A DNA stretch of 64,000 nucleotides, from NCBI GenBank assembly GCA_002966495.1, contig CP016490.1, positions 3,534,001 to 3,598,000 of the forward strand. The letters are read 5' to 3'. The DNA comes from Halomonas sp. GFAJ-1 (GTDB lineage Bacteria > Pseudomonadota > Gammaproteobacteria > Pseudomonadales > Halomonadaceae). The notes under the pieces are model-generated. The model was given only the letters and a program-made list of their open reading frames with translations, searched no databases and had not been told where the DNA came from. Both the position numbers and the translations under genes were made by a program. Shown here in pieces: positions 8,394 through 15,723 of the stretch (position 1 is the first letter of the stretch; each line of letters opens with the position of its first letter).

Positions 8394-11345
8394 ATGACGA
8401 ACAGTAAACATGCGCCGCGCCGCCTGCCGCGCCTGCTACTTATCGCCCTGCTAAGCGCCCTGTTGGTCGCCTTAACATGGCTAATAGGCAGTACATGGCT
8501 GCTTAATAGCCAGTGGCTACCCCAGCGCATCTCACAGATTGACGGTGTGGAAATCCGCTGGACAGATGCCACTAGCCTTCACCCTGGGCGCTGGGAGGTG
8601 GAAAATCTCTACCTAGCACGGAATGACAGCGCGCTCCCCATTACAGTGGAAGCACAGCAGGCGACGCTTTCCCTCTCTCTGCTGGCGCTGCTGCGTGGCG
8701 AGCTACATATTCAAGCGCTGGATGCACAGGGCATTCGCCGCCTGACCGTGGGCGATATCGCCCTGGAAGCCGAAGGCCAGCTGCAGGTAAGTAATACCCA
8801 ATTAAGCCGCGACGCCCTCGCCGTGCCCAACGCATCGTTGGATATCACCCAAGGGCGCTTGCTGCGCCTAAGCGACCAAGCAACGCTGGTGCGTGACATT
8901 CATCTTCAGGCAGATGCCACCCTTGAGCCGGTTGTCACTACGCAACAATCCCGAGATGAACTAACGGCTGCGCTGCTGAGCGCCCTTTCGGCAGAGCTTT
9001 CCATTAATGCCCAAGCAGACGCTTGGGACGTGTTCATGCCCTATTTAGAAGCGCTGCCTTGGCTAACCCTGAACGGCCGCGGCGCCCTAGCAGGCGAGCT
9101 TAGTCTTGCGAATGGTGAATTCCTGCCCGGCAGCCACCTAACACTGGACGCCCCCGCCCTGCATTTAACCTTTGACGAGCAGCGCCTGCGGCCCCCTGAA
9201 GAGGATACCCGCCGCTGGCTAATTGCCGACGCCCCCCCGCCACGTCATACGGCCAGCGGTGAAGGACGGGTAAACCTATCCGTAGACGCTGATCAGCTGC
9301 ATTTTTCAACACAGCTAAACGAGGTCGTACTCGCCGACACCCACCCATACGCTGTCGACACCCAGCTACGTTTAGCCACCCGCGTGCCCAACCAGCGTCT
9401 CGACCAGCTAGACCTTCCCACCGGGGTAAGCATGGATCTACAGGGTAACGTCACCCGTTTGGATATGCTGGACCGCTACCTGGCACACACCTTTGATGGC
9501 CAAGGAATACAGCTCTCTGGGAGCGGCCACATTGAGGCTAGCGCCACCCTGCGCGATGCGCGGCCTTACCAGGCTTCACTTCAGGTTCAAGCCCCGGCGC
9601 TTGGTGCTGAGCTGCTTGATTTTTCCGCCCAGGGCGATGGCTCGCTAACAGCAGTGCTCTCCCCCGATGAATCCCTTACTGCCACGCTCGAACTCAGCGA
9701 TGCCACGCTCAGCCACCGCCAACAAACCCTGTTGGCAGATGCCGACATCACGCTGGAAGCACGTAGCCCAATTGACCCGGAACACGCGCAAGAGCAAGCT
9801 TCTGGCCAACTACATTGGGAGGACGCGCGCCTACCCGATATCAGCGTACTGCAACACTACCTAGATTCCGTGTTGCCTAGCCCTGCACCGCTTCAACTAC
9901 TTAGCGGCCAAGCGGCTAGCCATGGCGCGCTTGCCTTTACGACGGCCGAGTTAAACGGAGAGATTCACCTAGCAGGCGAGCAGTTAACCACCCAATGGCA
10001 GCACGATGAGCGTTCCGGCACGCTTGAAAGCGATGCTCAACTTAGCCTAGTGATCCGTAGGGCAACCACAGAGGGCACCGCGCTGGATATCAGCGGGTCG
10101 CGCCTAAGCTGGCAAATAGCCGATGCCCAAGCCCCCAGCGAGCGCTTAGAAAGCACGCTTGTGCTACGTGAAGGGCGTTTTCAGAACCGCGACACCCTTA
10201 GCGGTCAGTTTGCGTTAGAAGGCAGCGTACAGCGGCTAGGCTTTTTAAATGCATTTCTTCCCGACGCCCACGGCCTAGCCCTTTCCGGAGACGGGCAGCT
10301 ATTTGCCCAAGGGGCGTTTCGCGATAACCGCCTACAGGCCCCCACTCGCCTACGGGTGAATGCCAACCAGCTTGAAGTCGCATTTTTAGACTACCTCGCC
10401 ACCGGACGAGGTGAGTTAACGGCGCAGCTCGACACGGCCGAGCAGGCGCAGCTTTCGCTCGGCATCCCACGCTTTTCACTTCGCCGCCAAGACGACGAGC
10501 GCCCCCACCTGGAGGGCCGGCATTTTGCGCTGACCACCCAAACCGAGCGTTTTAGTGAGGTACTAGCGTCCCCTGAACCCCGTTATTTCACTACCCGCAT
10601 CGCCCTACCTATTACCGATGTCCCCGACTTCACCCGCTATAACCACTACCTGCCTGAAGATGCGGGGATCGAACTACTCGGGGGCCAAGCCAGCCTCTCC
10701 AGCGAGTGGTTATTAGAGGGGTTGACTGCCCAGGGAGAGATCAACCTGCGCGCCTTTGGTGCAGAGTTGACGCTGCTCGATCAACAGCTGCGGGGCGATG
10801 TGACATTACGTTTACAGCTCACCGAGGGCGACCTTGAAACGCGACGCTTTACCGCCAATGACTCGTTTTTACGCTTGGAAAACGTATTCCGGCAAAGCAA
10901 GGCAGGTACGCAGGATGCAGGCTGGTGGGTGCAGCTCGCCATGGACGAAGCGCAGCTTGAGTGGGATGACCCGATTCGATTAACCAGCCAGCTGCGCCTA
11001 AGCATGCGCGATTCCGGCCTGTTGGCCAGGCTATTTCTAGCCCGCGCCCGAGAAAGTGACTGGCTAGGCCGGTTGTTAAACGTGCGCCATATTGATGGCA
11101 CCGCGCAGCTACGCATTAACGGTGAGCAGATTAGCCTACAGGATGTAACGCTCACCGGCGGCCCGCTGCTACTGCTTTCAGATGTGGTATTGGCAGATAA
11201 AAGCGCTAATGGCGCACTGTATGCACAGTTGGGGTCAGTCGGCGTTGGCGTCGAATTGGTCGATAGCGAACCCACCCTGCGCATACTGCAGCCAAGGCGC
11301 TGGTTTGAGCGCTGGCGGGAAGCGCAGCGCTTTCCCAGGCCCTGA
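8394..11345 (+). CDS. YdbH-like AsmA-family intermembrane lipid-transport protein
   Basis: Large 983-residue protein anchored by one N-terminal span (about residues 13-34, LLLIALLSALLVALTWLIG) with the rest in the periplasm. It consists of long amphipathic beta-rich stretches with frequent L-x-L patterns and a C-terminal DVTLTGGPLLLLSDVVLADKSANG segment, as in YdbH and other AsmA-like repeating-beta-groove proteins that bridge inner and outer membranes for phospholipid transfer. E. coli YdbH is about 880 aa, so this version is longer. The YnbE- and YdbL-type partners found with ydbH in enterobacteria are not present here. Ribosome-binding site AGGAAG 6 bases before the ATG. Confidence 0.75.
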   Translation: MTNSKHAPRRLPRLLLIALLSALLVALTWLIGSTWLLNSQWLPQRISQIDGVEIRWTDATSLHPGRWEVENLYLARNDSALPITVEAQQATLSLSLLALLRGELHIQALDAQGIRRLTVGDIALEAEGQLQVSNTQLSRDALAVPNASLDITQGRLLRLSDQATLVRDIHLQADATLEPVVTTQQSRDELTAALLSALSAELSINAQADAWDVFMPYLEALPWLTLNGRGALAGELSLANGEFLPGSHLTLDAPALHLTFDEQRLRPPEEDTRRWLIADAPPPRHTASGEGRVNLSVDADQLHFSTQLNEVVLADTHPYAVDTQLRLATRVPNQRLDQLDLPTGVSMDLQGNVTRLDMLDRYLAHTFDGQGIQLSGSGHIEASATLRDARPYQASLQVQAPALGAELLDFSAQGDGSLTAVLSPDESLTATLELSDATLSHRQQTLLADADITLEARSPIDPEHAQEQASGQLHWEDARLPDISVLQHYLDSVLPSPAPLQLLSGQAASHGALAFTTAELNGEIHLAGEQLTTQWQHDERSGTLESDAQLSLVIRRATTEGTALDISGSRLSWQIADAQAPSERLESTLVLREGRFQNRDTLSGQFALEGSVQRLGFLNAFLPDAHGLALSGDGQLFAQGAFRDNRLQAPTRLRVNANQLEVAFLDYLATGRGELTAQLDTAEQAQLSLGIPRFSLRRQDDERPHLEGRHFALTTQTERFSEVLASPEPRYFTTRIALPITDVPDFTRYNHYLPEDAGIELLGGQASLSSEWLLEGLTAQGEINLRAFGAELTLLDQQLRGDVTLRLQLTEGDLETRRFTANDSFLRLENVFRQSKAGTQDAGWWVQLAMDEAQLEWDDPIRLTSQLRLSMRDSGLLARLFLARARESDWLGRLLNVRHIDGTAQLRINGEQISLQDVTLTGGPLLLLSDVVLADKSANGALYAQLGSVGVGVELVDSEPTLRILQPRRWFERWREAQRFPRP

Positions 11346-11361
11346 GGGATCAGAGCCTGGG
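11334..11361 (+). terminator. Hairpin over the stop codon of the YdbH-like gene
   Basis: CCCAGGC (11334-11340) pairs with GCCTGGG (11355-11361), with a smaller CTGA/TCAG pairing inside. There is no T-run, so the terminator call is weak. It lies between convergent genes. Confidence 0.35.
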
Positions 11362-11382
11362 GTAATCTTGAACTACCAACAA

Positions 11383-12114
11383 CTAGCGGCGGGTGCGCTC
11401 TCGACGAATAATACGCACCCGCTCTTTGGCTTTTTCGGGGGTGGAGAGTGGCGTGGTGGCATCGGTGGTTTTCGGCGGCAGCGTCACCCAGGCAAATACA
11501 GGCAGCGCTAAGTGCCAATGAATGGCGGCTAACCGCAGCCCTAACGTCACCATTAGGGAAGCTGCAATGGTGGCCGTGAGCGGCGCACCAAGCGTATGCA
11601 GTGTCACATAGACAACCCCACCCGCCAAAGCGGCGGTGGCATAAATCTCCTCCCGCAGCACCATAGGCACCCGCTGTGCCAGTACATCACGAATCATGCC
11701 GCCTGCTACGCCGGTCATCATTCCCATTAGCACCGCCACAACGCCGGGCGACCCCAACAGCAGCGCTTTATGCGTACCTATAACGGTAAACAGCGCCAGC
11801 CCAAAGGCATCCGCCACGGGTAAAAAGCCCCGGGACAGGCGGTGGATATAGTGAAACCCAACAAGCGAGACCCCCACCGTGGCTAAGATAACCCACAGGT
11901 AGGTAGGGTCTGTCACCCAGAACACTGGCCGCACGCCAAGCACTAAATCACGCAGGGTGCCGCCACCAATACCGGTTACCGCGGCTAACACCAGCATGCC
12001 GAACGGATCCATCCGCGAACGACACGCTAAGATTACCCCGGAAAGGGCAAACACAATCACCCCCGCCATATCCAACCAGTAAATAACACCCGACACGCGG
12101 CTCTCCTTTATCAC
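11383..12114 (-). CDS. TRIC-family cation channel (UPF0126, YicG/YadS-like)
   Basis: Inner-membrane protein of 243 residues with seven predicted spans. It contains the duplicated glycine hallmark of the family: VTGIGGGTLRDLVLG near residue 50 and MTGVAGGMIRDVLAQRVPMVLREEIYA near residue 138, each with the Gly-rich kink and Arg that line the pore of TRIC channels. The bacterial relatives conduct monovalent cations in vitro; the role in the cell is unclear. The last 35 residues are a basic, RR-rich tail not typical of the core family. Convergent with the YdbH-like gene. Confidence 0.88.
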   Translation of the reverse strand: MIKESRVSGVIYWLDMAGVIVFALSGVILACRSRMDPFGMLVLAAVTGIGGGTLRDLVLGVRPVFWVTDPTYLWVILATVGVSLVGFHYIHRLSRGFLPVADAFGLALFTVIGTHKALLLGSPGVVAVLMGMMTGVAGGMIRDVLAQRVPMVLREEIYATAALAGGVVYVTLHTLGAPLTATIAASLMVTLGLRLAAIHWHLALPVFAWVTLPPKTTDATTPLSTPEKAKERVRIIRRERTRR

Positions 12115-12209
12115 CCTCGTTAGAGGGAAAATAGTTAAGCCGGAAGGATAGCACCCTCTTTAGCGTCTTTGTGGGTAGTTGGTGATGGCGGCAGGCGTTT
12201 AGGCGCGGC

Positions 12210-12644
12210 TTAGTGGCCCTGTTGCTCTAACCATTCGCGCAAGAAAGCGATTTCACTCTCTTGGGCATCAATAATTTCTTCAGCCAATTGACGGATCTCC
12301 TCGTCCTCGCCGTACTCAAGAACGATTTCCGCCATGGCAATGGCGCCTTCATGGTGAGGAATCATGCCTTTGGCAAAATCCACATCCGGGTCGCCAGTAA
12401 ATGACATCGACATATCTTCATGCATGCGATCATTGGCGGCTTTGTACGCCGCTACCGCCGGATTGTCGCCGTGGTCTTGGTCACTGCTACCGTGTTGCCC
12501 GTGGTCTTCATGGCCATTATCAGCGTTGTGGTGGTGGGCATAGGCCGCGGGAGCAACCAACAACCCCGCTACTGCGCATACGCCTGCCGCCATTTTCCAG
12601 CGATTTTGTAACAGTTCAGCCATTTTGGAACGATTAAGCATCAT
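12210..12644 (-). CDS. DUF305 protein, His-rich, exported
   Basis: Exported protein of 144 residues. The signal peptide runs to about residue 33 (AAGVCAVAGLLVAPAAYA) and is followed by a His/Asp-rich linker (HHHNADNGHEDHGQHGSSDQDHGD) that looks metal binding. The DUF305 domain (ferritin-like four-helix family, often near copper genes) has its motif in FAKGMIPHHEGAIAMAEIVLEYG and the second half in EIIDAQESEIAFLREWLEQQG. I start at the ATG at 12644, with AGGAG 7 bases upstream; a longer frame to 12830 has no signal. Periplasmic metal handling is likely but not shown. Upstream bases 12657-12690 contain a short tandem repeat of TAGGGAATAGCCT. Confidence 0.85.
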   Translation of the reverse strand: MMLNRSKMAELLQNRWKMAAGVCAVAGLLVAPAAYAHHHNADNGHEDHGQHGSSDQDHGDNPAVAAYKAANDRMHEDMSMSFTGDPDVDFAKGMIPHHEGAIAMAEIVLEYGEDEEIRQLAEEIIDAQESEIAFLREWLEQQGH

Positions 12645-12828
12645 AGCAACTCTCCTGTAGGGAATAGCCTTTAGGGAATAGCCTATAGGCAATGGGTAAC
12701 GCTTAGAGAAGCCAAAATAGTTATTGACCACAAATAAAGTGTAAAACCTACAGGCAGCCCACAGGTCAAGATGCGCTGAGTGCGTTACCCTGGAGATAGC
12801 ATCATTCATCAAAGGCATAGGAGCACGC

Positions 12829-13323
12829 ATGGACTGGAACCCTGCTTATAGCTGGTTAGTTGTCGCCCTGCTGTTGAGCTTAGCCGAGCTCAGCTCTGGG
12901 GCTATGGTGCTACTCGCACTGGGCATCGCGGCAGCGTTCACCGCCGCCGTTGCGGCACTTGGTTTCACGCTGCCTTGGCAGTTGATCAGCATGGCTGTTT
13001 TTGCAGGTGTGTTGGTACCCCTTGGTGTGATGGTGATTCGCCCACGTTTTTCACCCAAGGGTGTGGCTTACGGCACTACCGGTACCGGCGTTGAAAAAGG
13101 CAGCCTCTACAGAACGCAACGACGCGATTTTGATAACGCCACGGGCATCAAAGTAAACGGTGATTTTTACCGCTTACGCGTCGTAGAAAGCGGTGAAACA
13201 GAACTGTCGCCCGACACCCTAGTGGTGTTCAAACGCTTTGAAGGCACTACCGCCTTAGTTATGCTGCCACAGCCAGAAGACCTAACTCGTCAGGATGATC
13301 TTTCCCAACGCAAGGAGCCATAA
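12829..13323 (+). CDS. NfeD family protein (short form)
   Basis: Membrane protein of 164 residues: two or three hydrophobic spans in residues 8-75 followed by a small soluble OB-fold domain (about 80-150, GTTGTGVEKGSLYRTQRRDFDNATGIKVNG, ending LVVFKRFEGTTALVM). This is the short NfeD form without the serine-protease domain, usually encoded beside a stomatin/SPFH protein as here; the next gene begins 2 bases after its stop. The pair is thought to act together in membrane microdomain organisation or quality control. Divergent from the DUF305 gene. Confidence 0.88.
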   Translation: MDWNPAYSWLVVALLLSLAELSSGAMVLLALGIAAAFTAAVAALGFTLPWQLISMAVFAGVLVPLGVMVIRPRFSPKGVAYGTTGTGVEKGSLYRTQRRDFDNATGIKVNGDFYRLRVVESGETELSPDTLVVFKRFEGTTALVMLPQPEDLTRQDDLSQRKEP

Positions 13324-13325
13324 GC

Positions 13326-14396
13326 ATGAATGACCTCATGGATTTACCCATTAGCCCAGGTTTACTGATTAGCCTGATTATTGTCGTGATCGCAATCGTG
13401 ATCATTTCTAAAGGGCTGGTGATTATTCGCCAATCCGAAGTGATGGTCGTGGAACGGCTCGGCTCGTTTCACCGCGTGCTGGAAAGCGGTATCAATATTA
13501 TCATTCCCTTTATTGAACAGCCCCGTGCGATCACCATGATTCGCTATCGCAAAATGGGTGAGGATTACCAGCCCATTATGACCGATGAGTTCCGTATCGA
13601 CCGCCGTGAAACGGTGATGGATTTCCCCGGCCAGCCAGTGGTGACTACCGATAACGTAACGGTACGGATCAACGGTGCCCTTTACTATCAAATCATCGAC
13701 CCTAAGCGAGCCGTGTATGAAGTCGAAAACATGAGCCAAGCGGTAGAAGTACTCGCCAAAACCACGCTGCGCTCGGTGGTAGGTAAAATGGAGCTGGATA
13801 AATTGTTTGAATCCCGCGCCGAAGTTAATAACGAGATTCAAGCGGCCATGGAAGAGCCCGCATCTAAGTGGGGCGTTAAAATTTCCCGGGTAGAGGTACA
13901 GGATATTGCCATGCCCGACGAGGTGGAGTCGGCCATGCGCCTACAGATGGCCGCCGAACGCAAGCGCCGCGCCACAGTAACCGAAGCCGAAGGTGAAAAA
14001 TCAGCCGCCATTGCTATGGCTCAGGGCCAACGTGAATCCTCTATCCTTAACGCCCAGGGCGACAAAGAGTCGGCCATTCTGCGCGCCCAAGGTGAGCAAG
14101 AATCCATCAAACTGGTACTCAACGCCATTGGCGACAGCGAAGAGAACAAGCGCACCGTTGTGGGGTACCTATTGGGGCAAAGCTACATCAAAGGCTTACC
14201 CAATATGGCGAAAAACGGCGAACGCGTGTTTGTGCCTTACGAATCATCAGCGCTTCTTGGTTCAATGGGTATGTTCCGCGAAATGGCAGGTTCACCTGAA
14301 GATACCGTTGCCAACCACCTTAAAAACCGCTCCAGTAACCCAAGCGACGGCGGCTTTCGCAGCGGCATCGTAGGCGGTGCCGCTGGCGGTAATTAG
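13326..14396 (+). CDS. SPFH/band 7 (stomatin-like, QmcA-type) protein
   Basis: Membrane-anchored 356-residue protein with an N-terminal span at about residues 13-33, then a band-7 domain (VIIRQSEVMVVERLGSFHRVLESGINIIIPFIEQP through the VRINGALYYQIIDPKRAVYEVENM segment), then a long helical region with EAEGEKSAAIAMAQGQRESSILNAQGDKESAILRAQGEQE, typical of coiled-coil oligomerisation in stomatins. A Gly/Ser-rich tail ends the protein. Such proteins form large rings that scaffold membrane domains. It is the second gene of the NfeD-SPFH operon and is followed by a good terminator. Confidence 0.9.
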   Translation: MNDLMDLPISPGLLISLIIVVIAIVIISKGLVIIRQSEVMVVERLGSFHRVLESGINIIIPFIEQPRAITMIRYRKMGEDYQPIMTDEFRIDRRETVMDFPGQPVVTTDNVTVRINGALYYQIIDPKRAVYEVENMSQAVEVLAKTTLRSVVGKMELDKLFESRAEVNNEIQAAMEEPASKWGVKISRVEVQDIAMPDEVESAMRLQMAAERKRRATVTEAEGEKSAAIAMAQGQRESSILNAQGDKESAILRAQGEQESIKLVLNAIGDSEENKRTVVGYLLGQSYIKGLPNMAKNGERVFVPYESSALLGSMGMFREMAGSPEDTVANHLKNRSSNPSDGGFRSGIVGGAAGGN

Positions 14397-14426
14397 AAGT
14401 TGAATTAATACCTAAACGAAACGCTT

Positions 14427-14458
14427 AAACCGGGCCAACAGTGCCCGGTTTCTTATTT
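14427..14458 (+). terminator. Rho-independent terminator of the NfeD-SPFH operon
   Basis: AAACCGGGC (14427-14435) pairs with GCCCGGTTT (14443-14451) across a 7-base loop and runs into TCTTATTT. Confidence 0.8.
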
Positions 14459-14546
14459 AGCTTTTTTTAGACTGGCCAACAGCTCGCTCACCATCAGTTG
14501 TTATGCGCTACGCTAGATGGAGAGACACTATTAACAGGAGAGACAA

Positions 14547-14747
14547 ATGAACAAGGACGTCATCAGCGCCATTCGTAAAAAAGAGCAGCTACCCGATAGC
14601 ATGACCGACAATGAAATAGCCCGGGAATATAAAGGAACTTATACCGCCGCCAGAGCAGCTATTAGCTTAGAGCACAAACCCCTTGATCAAGTTATCAATG
14701 ACGCCATGGCCAAAATTTTTCCCTTTATGCGTAATAAAAAGAAGTGA
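14547..14747 (+). CDS. Small hypothetical protein, 66 aa
   Basis: Not recognised. A good AGGAGAG ribosome-binding site precedes the ATG. The protein has an acidic N-terminal half (KKEQLPDSMTDNEIAREYKGTYTAARAAI) and a basic tail ending MRNKKK. No signal peptide or membrane span. The size and composition could suit a small cytosolic regulator or nucleic-acid binder, but nothing specific can be claimed. Monocistronic, between the SPFH terminator and the tRNA region. Confidence 0.6.
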   Translation: MNKDVISAIRKKEQLPDSMTDNEIAREYKGTYTAARAAISLEHKPLDQVINDAMAKIFPFMRNKKK

Positions 14748-14882
14748 GGTTTAGCGTTTAAACCCGCTAAAAGAAAGTATTTCAGCAACGCTTCACAGAT
14801 ACGTGTTGAACTAAAGCGGGTAGCTAATCAAGCAGATAGTTTGTGATGGATGGCTTCAGTATTTAGGGAAAGGTCAACTGCA

Positions 14883-14908
14883 GACCAAGGGACTAATAAT
14901 CCCCTGCC
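14883..14908 (-). repeat. Truncated copy of the tRNA anticodon arm with its hairpin inverted
   Basis: On the plus strand the segment has outer bases GACCAA and CCTGC identical to the antisense of the nearby tRNA, but the central GGGACTAATAATCCC matches the tRNA sense strand (GGGACTCATAATCCC) at 14 of 15 positions. It is therefore the anticodon arm with the stem-loop flipped end for end plus one substitution. Without the flip only 21 of 26 positions match. It lies 20 bases beyond the 3' end of the real tRNA gene; no other tRNA parts are present. Confidence 0.65.
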
Positions 14909-14928
14909 ATGAGGAAACGTCATAGAAA

Positions 14929-15005
<77 letters not shown>

Positions 15006-15132
15006 GAAAAGCGTGCATATAATAGCGAATGTAAGGGGGCTAGGCTACCCCCTAGCGGCGCTATCTTGTGGTGATAGCGGCACTTTTTTGTTGCACTTAT
15101 TTCAAGCCATGGGGTCTGCTGGTGAGTTCCTA

Positions 15133-15723
15133 ATGCGGAGACGCGCTGTGAAAGCTTTGATTGCTCTTATCCCACTGCTGTTGGCGGTGCCGGTTCATGC
15201 GGATTGGCAGCTAGATCCTGCTCAGTCACGGGTGCAGGCGTCGATTACTCAATTAGATGGTGAGGCCCCGCAAACCCATCACCATCAGGTCAATAATTTA
15301 CAGGGCGATATTGCTGCCGATGGCACGCTGCGCCTGCCGCTGCGCTTGAGCCAAACCGATCTGCTCAATCGCTTTGGGGAGCTGCCGCCGTGGGTGGGCT
15401 TGCTGGCGAATACCACGCTGGTGACGCTGGTGGCGCAAATGCCGCCAGAGCGGTTAGACGGCTTGGATATTGGCGAGTCGATGGTGGAAACGCTCACCTT
15501 CCGGGTGCAAACCGACCTGATTAACCAAGAAGAAGCCGTGCCGCTGCGCTTTACCCGTGAAGGGTTAAATGAAGTGCGCGTTACCCATGCCGAACCGATG
15601 GCCATGGATGGCAGAGCGTTGATGGCAAACGGAACGGTGCGAACCGTGCTCTCAATGCTGGGCTACCAAGAGATTGACGAGCATGTGCCCGTCACCCTAA
15701 ATGCTCTTTTAGTTAACCGCTAA
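15133..15723 (+). CDS. YceI-like periplasmic protein
   Basis: Exported protein of about 196 residues. A signal peptide (AVKALIALIPLLLAVPVHA) is followed by DWQLDPAQSRVQASITQLDG, the usual opening of YceI-like lipocalin-type beta barrels, which bind isoprenoid-like ligands. Beta-rich segments such as LPLRLSQTDLLNRFGELPPW and the C-terminal PVTLNALLVNR fit the fold. I start at the ATG at 15133 with GGTGAG upstream; a GTG at 15148 with GGAG 7 bases before it is an equally good alternative, and the frame also stays open to 15013. The stop overlaps that of the convergent ABC gene. Confidence 0.72.
   Translation: MRRRAVKALIALIPLLLAVPVHADWQLDPAQSRVQASITQLDGEAPQTHHHQVNNLQGDIAADGTLRLPLRLSQTDLLNRFGELPPWVGLLANTTLVTLVAQMPPERLDGLDIGESMVETLTFRVQTDLINQEEAVPLRFTREGLNEVRVTHAEPMAMDGRALMANGTVRTVLSMLGYQEIDEHVPVTLNALLVNR

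Noticed and set aside
10781..11518. Minus-strand open frame of 245 codons inside the YdbH-like gene
   Set aside because: It lies antisense to a well-supported 983-aa gene, has Ser/Arg-rich low-complexity composition and no ribosome-binding site. Such frames are common opposite GC-rich coding regions.
14762..14821. Inverted repeat ACCCGCT / AGCGGGT as a terminator for the 66-aa gene
   Set aside because: The arms are only 7 bases and 46 bases apart, with no T-run, so the hairpin would be weak.
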